Positions 36,419 to 49,522 of a DNA stretch of 64,000 nt are shown here, one piece after another; the stretch's first letter is position 1; the number at the start of each line of letters is the position of its first letter. Source of the DNA: Artemisia argyi. Taxonomy: Eukaryota > Streptophyta > Magnoliopsida > Asterales > Asteraceae. The stretch spans positions 15,653,360 to 15,717,359 of the forward strand of contig CM060709.1 of the NCBI GenBank assembly GCA_030686995.1, given 5' to 3'. Below the pieces are notes generated by a model, which saw only the letters and a program-made list of their open reading frames with translations, was not told where the DNA came from and searched no databases. A program made the translations under genes and the position numbers.

Positions 36419-37156
36419 AACATTTTGTTGTATAGTATTGTATCTATTGTATGCAGGTTTGGTTATCAACTTACCTGATGTTGACTATTCCATCACAAAG
36501 TTGGCTAGTCCAAAGGGTACAGCTTTGGTAAAGACATATCAAATCTGTTGATAGCTGTAATGGTTTGCTCAAAACCATAGGGTTTTCAACTCACCCATGC
36601 TTTGTTGTTGAGTAGTTGAAATGGTTGTCAATTGACCATGGATTTTTCCTTTATGGATTCTGAATAATTGGCTAGCCCACATGTATATGACTTGTGGTAA
36701 AGGCAGTAGAAAACCATATTTGGTAATCAGTTAACCAAGATGACTTTCATCAAAATAATTGGCTAGTCCTGAGCAAACGGCTACAGGTAAAGACATCTCA
36801 AATCCGTTTATAGCTGATGATTTGCTTAAAATCATGTGGTTATCAGTGTACCTTAGAACACTTGGCTACTCCAGTAGTAATGGCTATTGGTAAAGAGACA
36901 TCAAATCCATTATTTTCAATGATTCACCTCTCACAGGAGTTAACACACCTGGAAGTGATGAGAATAGTATGAAACTAATTTGTTTTGATGTACATTAAGT
37001 CATTTGTTGCTGCAAAGAATGGAGCTTTCAAGTATTTGCTGATCATAGAGATTCTGCTGAAGATGAGTCTTTGCTGGTGCTATCTTATTACAATCCTCTT
37101 GGTATGTTATTTCGAAGATCTATCATGAATATTGAACTTAACCAGGTCAAATTCAA
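36336..37156 (+). other. Copia 3' noncoding region with A tract and module
   Basis: An A-rich tract at 36370-36416 is followed by the shared module (36496-36915) and about 240 further noncoding bases with repeated GCTGAAGAT/GCTGAAG strings. No reading frame recognised; the frame at 36354 is simply the A tract. Confidence 0.7.
36496..36915 (+). repeat. Shared 3' module, copy in the copia element
   Basis: Aligns over about 400 bases with 49711-50090 of gypsy-type element C. Examples are GAGCAAACGGCT...GGTAAAGA, GGTTATCAG.TGTACC, and GGCTAGCCC followed by TGTGGTAAAGGC. Order of blocks is conserved and divergence is substantial. It ends about 255 bases before the copia LTR. Confidence 0.75.
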
Positions 37157-37170
37157 GATTAGGGGAGGAT
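37157..37170 (+). promoter_or_regulatory. Polypurine tract of copia element
   Basis: GATTAGGGGAGGAT directly before the LTR start TGTTGGGA. Confidence 0.85.
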
Positions 37171-37652
37171 TGTTGGGAATTATGTTAAGTAAGAATTCTG
37201 CTGACTGTTTCTGCTGAAGGTTACTGCTGAAGAGTTGGTTCCTGCTGAAGCAGTGTATCTGCTGAAGACTAGTTTCAGCATTATTAGTTTCTGCGGATAT
37301 AGTATTTCTGTATTTTATGTATTATAGTTTGGATATGCATGAGTTTATTTAGGAAGTGATAATGCATATCTTTTAGAAGTCTTTGAATACACGTTTCTTG
37401 GGAAACGGTTTATGGTTCCTTATGTATAAAAGGAACACACGATTATGTATCGCATTACGTTTTGAGAAAACACTCTTATTATTATTAAAAGATCCATAGA
37501 GGATCAAGAGTTCTTAGTATTACACTTGTATTTGTTTCCGCTTTAAAATACAAGTTACAGAGATTGTCTATTAGTGTGTTATTGATTACAGTGACATAAC
37601 TAACGATTCTAGAGTGCTCAAGAAGATCTATCAAGGTCTTATAGTTCAACAG
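37171..37652 (+). repeat. 3' LTR of copia element
   Basis: 482 bp from TGTTGGGAATTATG to TAGTTCAACA, an inverted TGTTG/CAACA pair. TATAAAAGG is at 37425-37433. On its right the minus-strand RT frame begins at once, so the boundary is sharp. Only one LTR is in the window, so the ends rest on motif and junction, not on comparison. Confidence 0.78.
37425..37433 (+). promoter_or_regulatory. TATA box of copia LTR
   Basis: TATAAAAGG about 255 bases into the 482-bp LTR, a plausible distance for the U3 promoter. Confidence 0.6.
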
Positions 37653-38474
37653 GACGGAGTTTCTATCAGTCAATAGCAATGCGCTAACTGCTCCATGGGT
37701 TGCAGATAAGTACATGATTAGCTCTTCCCCTGGTCGCGGTGCGACAAGTTTGGGGAGTGATGCCTGCTGTTTTAGCTGTTGGAAAGCTTCTTCTGCTTCC
37801 TCAGTCCAACGAAAGTCTCCTTTTTTAGTGCACTTCGTGAGTGTTTTAAAGAGAGGGAGTGATTTGTCTGCTGATTTAGATAAGAAACGGTTTAGCCCCG
37901 CTAGCTTTCCGTTTAATAATTGGACTTCTTTGAGTGTGTGCGGCGAGGGAAGATCAACATCAGCTTTTGTTTTTTTTGGGCAAGGCTTGATTCCATCAGG
38001 TTCTATTAAGTATCCGAGGAACATGCCTTTTGTTGCGCCAAAGGTGCACTTCTTCGGATTTAACTTCATGTTTATCTGTCCCAATGTTTTGAACGTTTCC
38101 TCGATGTCGCGCACCAATTCATCCTCTGTATGGCTCTTGATGACAAGGTCGTCAACATAGACCTCCAAGTTTCGACCTACTTGTTTCTCGAAAGCCGTGT
38201 CCACTAATCGCTGGTATGTTGTGTCTGCGTTTTTTAGGCCAAAAGGCATTTTCGTGTAGTAATAGACCCCTTGACTGGTATGAAAAGCTATTTTTTCTTC
38301 ATCCTCGACTGCCATCTGGATTTGATGGTATCCTTTGTATGCATCTAGGAAGCACTTAAAAGGATACCCGCACAGGGATTCTACCTTCCAGTCTATCTCT
38401 GGCAGTGGATAGCAGTCCTGTGGGCATGCTTTGTTAAGGTCTGTGAAGTCTACGCACATTCTCCAACTGCCATC
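37653..38474 (-). pseudogene. Tat/Ogre-type Ty3/gypsy reverse transcriptase fragment
   Basis: Reads leftward from GSWRMCVDFTDLNKACPQDCYPLPEID through FLDAYKGYHQIQM, the KMPFGLKNA motif, the active-site YVDD (38148-38159), CTFGATKGMFLGYLI and the start of RNase H (LIMYLSATHGAVSALL). This pattern is typical of the Tat lineage (Ogre/Retand). The catalytic core is intact, but both ends are cut: E inserted at 38475 and the copia LTR at 37652. The open frame runs on to 37485 only by reading into the copia LTR. It is the oldest layer visible here. Confidence 0.88.
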
Positions 38475-39288
38475 TGATGTGCTGATTAGCAACCATGTTT
38501 TAAATTTATAGAAACAAGAATTACCGGTTAACTAGGAACACATTCGGGCAAGTATACCCTAGTCAATTGTAGTATAGTAGTGGTAAGTCAAGGTCGTCCC
38601 AAGAGACTTGGTTGCACTCAAGTGTCGTATGTTTGTTTAAGCAAGTAACAAGTTGGTGGTTATGATTGTCACAGATCAAACCACAAGAAAAATAATAAGA
38701 GAACAAGCACACAAAGAGCATTCATCACAAGAATCACATCAATATCCAAACAAGTATTCAAAACAAAACCAAATCGTATTCAACCAAACATAGTAATCAT
38801 AAGCATCATGAAATATAAAAGGAACAAGGTTTACCCAAAGTATGAATTACAAATAGGTAAAGGTGAAAGGTTATAGCTACCTTCAAGCCCCATCAACGTA
38901 ACAAAGTTTCCAATCAACTACAACTTCTAACCAAACTAGAGAATCGCTCCAATATTTGGTGATACGTCCTCCATGAACGACAGAAGTTTGTGGTAAGGTG
39001 GTGACAATCCTTCCTTTAGGATGTAGGCTAGGAGTGCACCTTTGTTTTGGTGACAATCCTTCCTTTAGGAATGCACATGGTAAGGTGGTGACAATCCTTT
39101 CTCTAGGATGCACACTTAGAACTAAGCCTAAACACTCATATTTGTAGTAGAAATCAACCTTAGCCTCCAAGCAAGTTTCTTGGACACTAAGTTCTCATAA
39201 AATGCCAGGTTTAGGAGTTATTATGGAGACATGATCGGACTTGGGGCTTAATGACACTTAATTATGCATTAAAAATGACTTGGGGAGG
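38475..39288 (-). repeat. Left LTR of E, first part
   Basis: TGATGTGCTGATTAGC onward, matching 57629-58442 with few differences. It contains a short threefold repeat of GGTGACAATCCTT(C)CTTTAGGA near 39000-39100. Interrupted at 39288 by C. Confidence 0.92.
39284..39288. repeat. Target-site duplication GGAGG, left of C
   Basis: Matches 53858-53862. The uninterrupted right LTR of E has a single GGAGG at the same place (58438-58442), which confirms the duplication. Confidence 0.95.
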
Positions 39289-42200
39289 TGATGAGTGTCT
39301 AAATACTCATCATTTTATACCAATCTGAACTGCCAAAACATCCAAAAACACTCAAATATGCATCATAATACTTAAAATATCTTAGAAGTGTGTTTTATAT
39401 GTTTCAAATGCAAAATAATCAAAAACAGATGAAAAACGTACAAAGTTTGCATAATTGGCAGTTTCAGTCCCTCAAGTTTCAAAAGTTATCAAAACTAGTC
39501 CCTGGTTCTTCTAAAAACATGAAAAGGTCACCAAAGGTCCTTTTTGAATCACAAATTACATATTTAGTCCTTTGGTGCAAAGTTTCATAAAATTACAAGT
39601 TTAGTCCCTGTACTTTGCAAAATTGACATAAATGGTCCCTGGGATATAAAAACTTTGAGAAAATCAATTTTGGTCCTTATACTAATCTTTTATGGCAGGA
39701 ATGGTCCTTGGTTGAAAAGTTTGGTGAAATTACATGTTTGGTCCCTGAAGTTTCACAGTTTAGCAGAAAAGGTCCTTGGAAATTTAAAATGGAAAATAAT
39801 TATATTTATGGTCCTTGGTTTATCATATATGGCAAGTTAGGTCCTTGAAGATACTTTGGTAGAATTACAATATCAGCCCCTCAACTTTGCACAAATTACA
39901 ATTTTGGTCCTTGTGATTTATTACTTAAAAAACCAAACGGATCCTTATTATTTTCTAAACCAAATCCAATCCACACAACATACAATCCAGCCCACACACT
40001 CCTTAGCCCATACAAAAGCCCACTCCCATCCCTGGTATTAAAATACCAGTTTGACCCCGGTCAAACACTCCTCACTTCCCTCCCATCTCTTCCACCTCAC
40101 CACTGCAACCAATACCACCATGGTTTCACCTCCACCTCACCCACCACTTGTCCTACCCTCCACCCTCCACGTCCACAAGCTTCCAAAGATCCTTAATTGC
40201 CCTAAAATTCTCACACGTTACCCACAGCTGCCCAAGGACTTTTTGGCGCGAAAAGGTGTTTTGAACCGTTTGGATTCAATTGACAAATCCAATGGTCCAT
40301 AGTTGATGGGAAAGTGGGAAAGTCTCAGAGGTCAAGTGGGAACCCTAAAAAGACTTAGCAGAGAGAAGCAAAAGAGAAGAAGTATTAGAATAGTTTTAGT
40401 ATAATATAGACGTAGGTAGTATAATTTCATTTTCAGTTGTAATTTTAAGTTAAATCTTGTTGTACTCAGTTTAATTAATGTTAAGCAAACTTTATTTAAC
40501 CTTTAATTCCAGTCTTTTTTGTTAAAATCATATTTTGCATTTTTAGTGAAATTGACACTTTTGCAAAAATATTGTTGAAAGTAGTTTTAACTGTTCCTTT
40601 AAGCTTATATAAGTCATTTATAAGTTTTGTATAAGATCCCTAAGCATGTTAATCAGTTGTTATTCATAAATAAGAAAATAAAAAAAATACATAAGAAAAA
40701 TAGTTGAAAAATAAAAAAAAATAAAAGAAGAAGAAGCTGTGGAAGCAAGGTAGCAGCAATGGTTATGGATCATGGTTTAGAGTCCTATGGGGGACATTAG
40801 GTTGTGGTTTGGATACTGGTTCTCAGTTGTCTACTAAGCTTGGATGCCAAGTAAGTTTGTGGACTGAATTATTCTATAATCTTTGATTATGTGATAATTG
40901 TTGTTAGGGTTGTTCATTCCTGTTTGTTTAGGTTTAATTTAGCTTAATATAAGGTTATTAGTTAAGATTGTGTGTTAGTTTAGCCATTTACTTTGAAAAA
41001 TCTTCAAATCTGTCACATTCAAGGGTGTTTGGATTATAGGGTCTGCTAGTATTGACAGAGTTTCATAGGGTAAAATTGGTTTAGATATTACACTTAGGGT
41101 ATAAGTAGGCCTAGTCAAGCATAACTTCAGTTAGTAATTACATAAAAAGTCAAATCCTAGTTTGTTTGCTCATAATTTGTTAACTGTCATGGATTAAGGA
41201 ACCATAATCATCCATATCAGTTTAATATTGGTTAAAGTAGCTGTATTTAGTCTAATCATAGCCTAATATCTTAATTACAGTCATTAGAATTAGATCAAAC
41301 CTCAATAAAATCAAACCAATGTTCTAATTGAAAAAGTCAAAATTACATTCACTTAGTTTTTCCAAATCTGGTGGGATTTTTATAGAATTTTGTATCAAGA
41401 TTCAGGCTTAGATGTTTTGAGGTTTAGTAGTCCCTCAGCTAATCTTGGAAGTCCCATTGTTCTTTTATTTTTGTGATTTTTCTGCTGGGACCCACATCTG
41501 ATCAAATTTACCTGCAGGGCAAGGTATTGCCCTGCTCAGATCTGACCTCAGTCACCACACCACCTTTGTGGTGGTTTCTGTCCACCACAGTGGTCCACAA
41601 GCCTCAAACTTGGTTTCTCCCAACCCCCTCCTACCAGGCTTTTATTTTTGACCTTTTGTTTGACCTGTGCATTAGTGGACCCCACCTGAAATAAGCCATA
41701 TAGTTTGTCCCATTTCTGAGTGGTATTTGAGTTTTGGAATTGCTTAATTGGGCTTATTAGTTATCTGATGAGCTTATTTGGTATATTCTAACTTCTTTAA
41801 GTCATTTCTACTCAGTTAAGCCAGATTCAATCATAGTGGGTCCCACTCAAGCTCATTTGAGCTTATTTGCTTCTTTGGTCAACCAAAGTCAACTGTGGTG
41901 CTAATAAGCATCCACAGTGCTTATTTTTAACTTTTAAAATAGTTGTTTTTACAAAAGTTGTTTGTTTTTAGGTATAAAATAAGTTTGCAAAAGAAAAATC
42001 CAGAAAATCAAAACATTAATTATAAGTGATAGTTTCTGTTTAATGTAATTTAAATTTTAATTTTAATTTTTAGATTTTTATTAAGTAACCTACATTTTTA
42101 TATTTTTATTAATTTCCTTTTATGTTAAAGTAATTTAAATGATTTTCTCATATTTTTATTTTGTCATTTAGTATTAAATAGAATTAATATTAGTTTTATT

Positions 42201-43006
42201 AATAATTAATCAATATTTAAGTTTTAAATAGCATAATTAATTTTTATAGAGTAACACCTAGTTTTTATATTTTTCCTAGCTTTTAAATGTTATAAAATAG
42301 TTTTATAAATTTTTACATAATTTTCTAAGTTAATTTAGTATTATTTGTAATTTAAATTATTTTAAATAGTTTAATTAAGATAATTAGTTTTTAATTAATA
42401 GAAAATCCATAAAAAGACAAAAATATTTATTTTTATTTTTTATACTTTCTTCTAGTTCATTTTTAAGTTTAGAAATTATTTTTGCAAGTTTTTAGTTAAA
42501 TTTGTAATCCTTATCATTTTTAGTTAATTAAATTAGGTTTAAATTAGATTTTAAATAGTTTTATTAATTAAATAATATTTAAATATTAAAATAATCACTT
42601 TTATAATTTCATTTTCATTTTAACTTTTCTTTTAATTTTAAGTTTGTAATAGTTTCATTTTCACCCTCTGTAGTTCATTTTCCTTAAAACTCACCTTTTT
42701 CCCAGCACGCAGTCGCGTCTGATTTTAATTTGGTTTACGTTTATACGTTTCTGTTTCCCGTAATTGTTAATACTGTTATTTCTAATCATTCCAGTAGTAT
42801 AAACAAACCCAAATCATTATCTGGTTACTTCTCATTCAATTCACCCGATCACAAACCCGTTTTGATACCATCCACACCTCGTTAGGACATAACGACCCGG
42901 GGAAACACTGTATTCCACGGAAGCATTGGTTTGAGCTGTTTGACTATTATAGTTGACCATTCACAAGTGGTTGACCAATAATTATCTGACCGTTTCACAC
43001 CAATCA
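39289..43006 (+). repeat. 5' LTR of C
   Basis: Begins with inverted repeat TGATGAGT/ACTCATCA (39289-39312). A GGTCC-type degenerate array is at 39440-39950 and an AT-rich block at 41990-42680. It ends ACCAATCA. Frames such as 40051-40302 have Pro/Thr-rich content but recur only because the LTR is duplicated; not called. Confidence 0.95.
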
Positions 43007-43011
43007 AATTT

Positions 43012-43029
43012 TGGCGCCGCTGCCGGGGA
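43012..43029 (+). promoter_or_regulatory. Primer-binding site of C, tRNA-Asp type
   Basis: TGGCGCCGCTGCCGGGGA, five bases after the LTR, identical to the site in B. Confidence 0.9.
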
Positions 43030-43287
43030 GGTTGTGCGCGTATTCTAAAGGGTTTTGCGTATTAGTGAATCTGAATACACGCTCATTGTATATTTATCCA
43101 TCCTTGTTCATATTATTATCATATAAAAACAAAACTATTCCCGAAAACAATTTAAAATCAGTTTTCAACGAACACAAAAAACACAAAAAGATTTTCTTTC
43201 TTATAACATGTTTATCAAAAATCCCAAAAATATCCATCTTTACCCTCTTACCTTTTTGATTCTACATTTCTTACCCTCCAATACCCT
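43030..43287 (+). other. 5' leader of C
   Basis: Non-coding stretch between primer site and accessory frame. The N-terminal part of the accessory protein present in B is absent here, so this leader joins a deletion. Confidence 0.6.
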
Positions 43288-44057
43288 TTGATTCTTTCTA
43301 TGTCTTATCCTCACCATCTTGATTGTCAATGGTATGGAGGTCCTCATAATGGTGGTAATTGCCCCAGTTGTAGCATGGTAGAGTTAGGAAACGGGTCTGT
43401 CTATAACCAGAATCCCTATTCCTACCATGACACAACTGATTCATTCCATCAGCTTCCACACCATGAGACTCAGCAGTTTTACTGTTGTGAGTACTGTAGT
43501 GGTTCACACTACAGTTCTGATTGTCAATCAGGAAACACGCTTGTCTATGAGCAGTTTCCTAATAACAATTATGACTCACAGCCACATCAGTTCAACTGTT
43601 GTGAGTACTGTGGAGGTCCAAACTTTAGCTCTGATTGTCAAAAAAGGAATCCATTTCCTTGTAACAATTACGACTATTCGTTTCAAGACTCACCTCCACA
43701 GTGCTAAATGATTCAAGCAACTCCTCACATCCAGCAAGACCATTATATAGAGGTTCTTGAGAAACTTAAAGATCTTAAGGAGGAGTTGGCTAATATTTCT
43801 CTTTGCCATGATCCAAGTTCTTCTTGTGTATATTGTGGGGGTCCTCACAATGATGATCAATGCCAACCTTCTGGTTTTGACACATCCACACCCCACAGTT
43901 TCCACTCATTCAAAATTCTCGTGATAAATCTATCGCAGAATTACTTGCTTAAGAACGAGATTCTGGAAAAAGCATGGAAGAATTACTGGCTGAGCAGCGT
44001 GCAGCTAAAATACGTGCCAATCTTCGCACTGCTGCTCTATTTTATGATGACAGTGAT
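43288..44057 (+). pseudogene. Accessory zinc-knuckle protein of C, N-terminal part
   Basis: The frame includes three CX2CX3HX4C knuckles (about 43482, 43595 and 43827), as in B: CEYCSGSHYSSDC, CEYCGGPNFSSDC and CVYCGGPHNDDQC. The second has Asn in place of the zinc-binding His. Lesions are a TAA at 43705-43707, a one-base loss near 43890 and a TAA at 43950-43952, with the insertion of solo LTR D at 44057. The first roughly 190 codons of the B protein are missing. The natural continuation is at 48244. Confidence 0.75.
44053..44057. repeat. Target-site duplication GTGAT, left of D
   Basis: Matches 48244-48248. Removing D plus one copy restores an in-frame Asp/Ser/Glu-rich stretch of the accessory gene. 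Confidence 0.75.
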
Positions 44058-47000
44058 TGACTCCTCCTAAACCAACCAGTCAACCGTGTACAGTTGATAG
44101 GCCCACCTAGGAGAAAGTGCAAGCTTATATTTGACCGTGGAAATATAGGGAAATCCCCGGGTCGTTAAGTCCCAACGAGATTGAAATTGTATTTTGAACG
44201 ATTAGTGGAATGAGTGGTACTGAGGACAGTAACCAAAATGATTGGGGAATGATTATACAACTGATTACTTGGTATTTGGATAATATGAAATGATATAAAC
44301 AATAACAGAGATACACACAAAAGCACAAATTAGAAAATCAGATAACAAAGAAAAGTGGGTTTTATCAAATTACAAACTACAGGGGGTACAATTGAAACTT
44401 TTTAAAACTTAAAATTAAAAGAAAAATTTTAAGTGAAAATGAAATTAAAAAATTGATTATTTTAACATTTAAATATTACTTAATTAATTAAAACTATTAA
44501 AAATCTAATTTAAACCTAAGTTAAATTAACTAAAAATTATAAAGATTACAATTTAAACTAAAAACTTGAAAAATAATTTCTAAACCTTAAAAAGAAATTG
44601 AAGAAAGTATAAAAAATGAAAATAAATATTTTTGTCTTTTTATGAGTATTCTATTAATTAAAAACTAATTATATTATTTAAACTAATTAAAATATTTTAA
44701 ATTACTAATAATACTCAAATTACTTATAAAATTATAGAAAAATTTATAAAACTAATTAACCATTACAGGAATCCTAAAAAATTATAAAAAGTTACTAAAA
44801 ATTATATTTAAGCTATTTGACTAATTAATTACTTATTAATTATTTTAAATTTAATTTAATTAAATTAAATAAGAAAATTAGAAAATGGACAGTGGAAAAT
44901 ATGAATCTATTTTATAAAAGTCTTAACTAATTTATAAAACCTAGGAAAAATATAAACTTACACTGTTGTTAATTAAAATTAAAGAAAACTAATTAATTAC
45001 TAATATTACCTATTTAATTATTTAATTTATTTTTAAATCTAATAAATAGTAAACTGCTTAGGAAAAATCTAAGAAAATTATTTTAACTACTTAAAGGTAA
45101 TAGGAAATTAAGAAAATTATAAAAATGGAAAAGTGCTTATTATTAAGCAGAAAGGAAAATTAAATAGATAATTTCTATTAAATAGAAGCTATCACTATAA
45201 TTAAGTTTGGATTTTTCTGGTTTTTCTTTTATAGAACTAATAAAATACTTAAATAATGAAACTTTTACAAAAACAACTAATTTAGAAACTCAGAATAAGC
45301 ACTGTGAGTGCTTATTACCCTTGATAGTTGACTTAGTTTGACTAGATCAATAAATAAGCTCAAACGAGCTTGTGTGGGGTCCACAAGGTATATTCTGGTT
45401 CCTCTGAGTTACTTGGACTTGAATAAGTTAGACTTGATGAGATAAGCTCATGGGATAAGCTAAAAAGTCACAATAAGCAATTGTTTATTTGGGTTCTGGG
45501 TCAGAAATGGGACAGATTTATGACGGTGATTTAGGTGGGGTCCACTAATGCACAGGTCAAACAAATGGTCAACTCTTGAACCCTGGTAGGAGGGGGGTTG
45601 TAAGAACTAAGATTTCGAGTGTGGGACCCACTGGGGTAGCCACAAACAACGACCAAAGTGGTGGTGGTGATATGGTATGTTGTGTAGCAGGGCAAAGCCC
45701 TTTCCCTGCAGGTGTGTTCAAGGGGCAAAAAGGTCCACTAGAAAAAATTATAAAAATCAAACAATGGCATGAATCTAAAGTCCTACTGGTAGAAAACACT
45801 CACAACAAGTTTCAAAGCCTAAGATTAAGCACAAAATTCTAGATAAATCATGCCATTTTTGATTTTTCTGAGGTGATGCACTTTTGACTTTTTGCAAAAC
45901 TTTGGTATTTGACTTTGATGAATTTCAAACACTGATTTTATGATTAAAGATGTTTAGTTAAGCTGTAATATGACCAATTTAAGTTATAACTAACACTTAT
46001 GAATGGACATGATGAGTTTGGACTCAAATACCACCACAGTTAACTGTGGTGATGAATTGTTTGTGATTTTGACTTTTGGGTGTATGAGACCAAGGTTTTA
46101 TGCCTTAATTAACCTAAATTTCACTACTGCAATCTATTGAATCACAAATAAACACCAAATAACAACAAGAGCTTAGCTCACTAGCTTATTCCAAACAATC
46201 CCTTAACTGTCTGATGTGGGGTTTTTCAAAGCAAACACTTGATTTTTACCAATCTATGAATACAGAAACATTTATCATGATTATATAAACCTACTTAAAC
46301 CAAAATATCTCAACAATAATAACAATAACTTGAAAATCAAAGACAAGCTATAAATTACTAAAATATGAGATATTAAGCAACTTATTGAAACTGATTAACA
46401 ACTATGCTACTTAAGATTATATTATTACTAAATTACTTCAAACAAACATAAACAATACAGATATAAGCAAAGACAGCTATGATATAGAAAATGAACTTGA
46501 AATTGAAAACAAGGCTTACAATTTGTTGACTGTGAGCATCAAAACCAAGAACCAAGAATACTTAATTCCTCCCTGAGGATCTAAACCCAACTCCAAAGCA
46601 TCCTTATGCTTCCAAATCACTTCTGAATCCCAGAAATCAAATCCAAATCCCACAGTTGACTTTCATTGACCAATGTTGTATTTTTGGAATTTTTTAAGCT
46701 ATATTTAATTATAAGTTACTAGAAGCTTTATTGAGCTTATTAGGAGCTTATATGTGCTTATTGATCCTTACCATCCACTACAAACAACATTAGAGTTTAT
46801 TGAAATTCTTGATATAAAATTAAACTTTCATAAACTGAGACAGAGATGCAAACTTGAAATTTATTATCTGAAAAGCTTACTAGTACACTGAGAATGATAA
46901 CTTGAAACTTTGAAAGCTTAAATTACACTTGAACTTTTAAAAGAAACTAATACGACATACAATTATTGAAAATAAACTAGATATCTCTTTCTTCTGCTTC

Positions 47001-48243
47001 CCCTTCTCTCTTTATAGAAAATTGAGACTCCCCACATGCCTCTGATCTTTTACCACTTCACTTTGTGACCATTGGATGGGTCACTGTGATCTAAGCCGTT
47101 TAAACTAATTTTGGCGCCAAAAGTCATACACGTTTACTTGGGGCCAAAGTTGTGAAATTAAAGAATATTGGGATCTTGTGGAGGTGGCAGGGGACAATTG
47201 AGATAGTTTTCAGACAAGTTGGGGTGATATGGAAGAAAAACAGGGAGTTTGAGTGCCACAGTTGAGAGTTTGATGGAAAAAGGTGGGAATAGCATTTATT
47301 ATGGTGTGGGATAAGGTTGTAAGGTGGAAAGGAGTAGGGTGGTGAGCTGGAAAGGTGGTGAGGTGGTGGTGAAACCACCTGGTTTTCAGGTTTCAGGCTG
47401 GGTGTGAGGGTGGTGAACAGTGGTGGCGGGTTTGGGGTATTTGACGAGGGTCAAACCCTGGTTTGTAATATTAAAGGTGTGGGGCGAGGGTGGATTGGGC
47501 TTAGGGAAAGTATGGGTGGGCTTGGTTGTGTTTGGACTAGGCTTGGTTTTGGGTTTTTATAATAAAAAGGGTCCGGTTGGTATTATAACTAAACAAGGAC
47601 CAATTTTGTAATTTAGACAAAATTGAGGGCTGATTTTGCAATTTTCCCAAAGTAGATATAAGGATCAATTATGCCATTTATGAATAACCCAAGGACCAAA
47701 GATGTGATTTTTCCATTTAAAATACCCAGGGACCTTTTCTGCCAATTCCTCAAACTCCAGGGACCAAACTGTAATTTTCTGAAAATTGAAGGGTTTAAGT
47801 TGTAATTTCCCAAAAGTTATCATAAGGACCAATTTTGTCATTTAAGAATAGTTCAAGGTTTATTTTTCATATTTTTCCATTTTCAAAACCTTAAGGACTA
47901 TATTTGACATTTTTGAAACTTGAGGGACTAAAGTTGTCATTTTGCAATTTTTAACTTTAAATGATTAATCTTGACAACTTATGAATCCCAAAGGACCTTT
48001 GATGATATTTTTCATGTTTTGATTTACCAGGGACTAGTTTTGACAACTTTTGAAACTTGAGGGACTGAAACTGTCAATTATGCAAACTTTGTACGTTTTT
48101 TATCTGTTTTTTATTATTTTGCATTTGAAACATATAAAACACACTTCTAAGATATTTTCAGTATTTTGATGCATATTTGAGTGTTTTTGTATGTTTTGGT
48201 AGTTCAGATTGGTATAAAATGATGAGTATTTAGACACTCATCA
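44058..48243 (-). mobile_element. Solo LTR D, same family as B and C
   Basis: 4186 bp with no internal region, beginning TGACTCC and ending with the inverted repeat TGATGAGT/ACTCATCA at 48220-48243. It matches B and C LTRs in reduced identity (for example CCCGGGTCGTTAAGTCCCAACGAG-like sequence at 44157, and the GGGACC array at 47565-48090). A solo LTR results from recombination between two LTRs. The left edge could instead be TGATTGA at 44054, which fits family termini better but leaves no 5-bp duplication. Confidence 0.85.
47565..48090 (-). repeat. Degenerate GGGACC array in D
   Basis: Same style of irregular AGGACCAA / GGGACTAAA units as in B and C, near the U3 end of the LTR. Confidence 0.8.
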
Positions 48244-49166
48244 GTGATGATGAGGAAGATAACATTGTTATCTTTCAAAAAGATTCAGCGAGTTCATCAG
48301 TTGTGATTCCTTCCATGGAAAATCAGGGAGATAAGAATACAGAGAAGTTACTAGCAAATGAACAAATGGAACTTGTAGAATCCATAACTGCTAGTCCTTC
48401 TCAACTCCCTCAGTCTGTTGTTATCACACCCGAAGTTCACACTCACTCTCTAAACATGGGGGATGAGCATCTTAGCACTGTTCATAATAAGGAATCGAAC
48501 GAATTAATAAAGTCTAGTGTTGAGATCCTTGTCCCAATCCCGAGAGAGTCACAGGGAACTTTTGATCAAGTGTGTGATATTCCTTCTATCCCTGATAATC
48601 CAAATGATCAAATGGGGAATGTCTCTGATTCCAGTGATGATTGTTTATCTTATGGAGACATTGAGTATGTTGATGCATCCCTTCCCCACTCTAATGTTGA
48701 CTTTCTTCTCGAGGATTTCACCGATGAACTCACTCACACCAGTCCACTTCCATCAGGAAGTGATGATCTCTTTGATTTCAAAGATGATCTGGAAGAAGTC
48801 GAAGCTTTCCTTGCCCTAGATAGTTCAACTTCGTATGAAGTTGATGATAACTATCTTGATCCTGAGGGGGACATTCTTTTTCTAGAAAGTTTGTTAAACG
48901 AAGATCCATCTCCCCCTCTTCCACCCAAACAACTTCATAATAAGGAAATCAAATCAGTTGAGAAAACTGATAAATTTCCTGAGATCAAGCTTAAGGGCTT
49001 GCCTCCTCCACTTGAATGTGCATTTCTTGAGGAGGAAGTTCTTATCTTAATTGCTATTCAGATCTCTCTTCTTTCCTTCACCTACCAGGTGATTTCTCCT
49101 CTTCTTCACTCCCTCGGGAATGAAGACACTATCTTTGACCCCGGCATTCTCATTTATAAATTTTGA
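48244..49166 (+). pseudogene. Accessory acidic protein of C, C-terminal part
   Basis: Continues the frame interrupted by D. An Asp/Glu-rich start (DDEEDNIVIFQKDS) leads to LVESITASPSQLP, MGDEHLSTVHNKESNELIKSS and LVPIPRESQG, which align with B. An acidic region and a hydrophobic segment near the end (ILIAIQISLLSFTYQVISPLL) precede EDTIFDPGILIYKF-stop. The open frame of 287 codons from 48303 has no stop. The match with B at the start and at the last 15 residues shows the family boundary. Function unknown. Confidence 0.78.
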
Positions 49167-49522
49167 GCCAGGGTCTGTGTATCTCATCAGTGTGGAACTT
49201 TCATGTGCTTCAAATGTTTATCCAAACATCTTGAATGAAATTCCGATGGAGATTGTTTCTTCCACACCATGCTTCCCCAAGGACAAATGAATTCGGGGTC
49301 GAGTCAAGCTAGCGACTCGGTAAACAAAAACAGTAGCATGCATACGGGGTTTTCACCCTAAGTATGGGGGCGTTGCCCCTGCTGTTGTTACCATGTATAT
49401 ACTCTCAAAAAAAAATTAAAAAAAAAATAAATAAATAAAAAATGTGTGTACATAAACTTAAATAAAGGCTATGAGTATTTTCCTTCTTACGTTCTAAGTG
49501 TTGGTTTAACACCCGGTACTTT

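Larger units (their letters stand above)
34667..37652 (+). mobile_element. Ty1/copia element, 3' part
   Basis: Element A inserted into it at 34666, so the 5' part is outside the window. What remains is an extra 3' ORF, a 3' noncoding region with an A tract and a shared module, a purine tract and a short 3' LTR (482 bp) with copia-like TGTTGGGA...TTCAACA ends. The LTR abuts a reverse-transcriptase gene that it interrupts. Confidence 0.8.

Noticed and set aside
37485..37652. C-terminal extension of the minus-strand RT frame
   Set aside because: The frame stays open by reading backward through the copia LTR; the residues have no RNase H character and the LTR boundary at 37652 is sharp.
40051..40302. 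Pro/Thr/His-rich frame repeated at 50902-51153
   Set aside because: Inside the LTRs of C; composition follows the C/A-rich DNA and differences between the copies do not favour silent changes on inspection.
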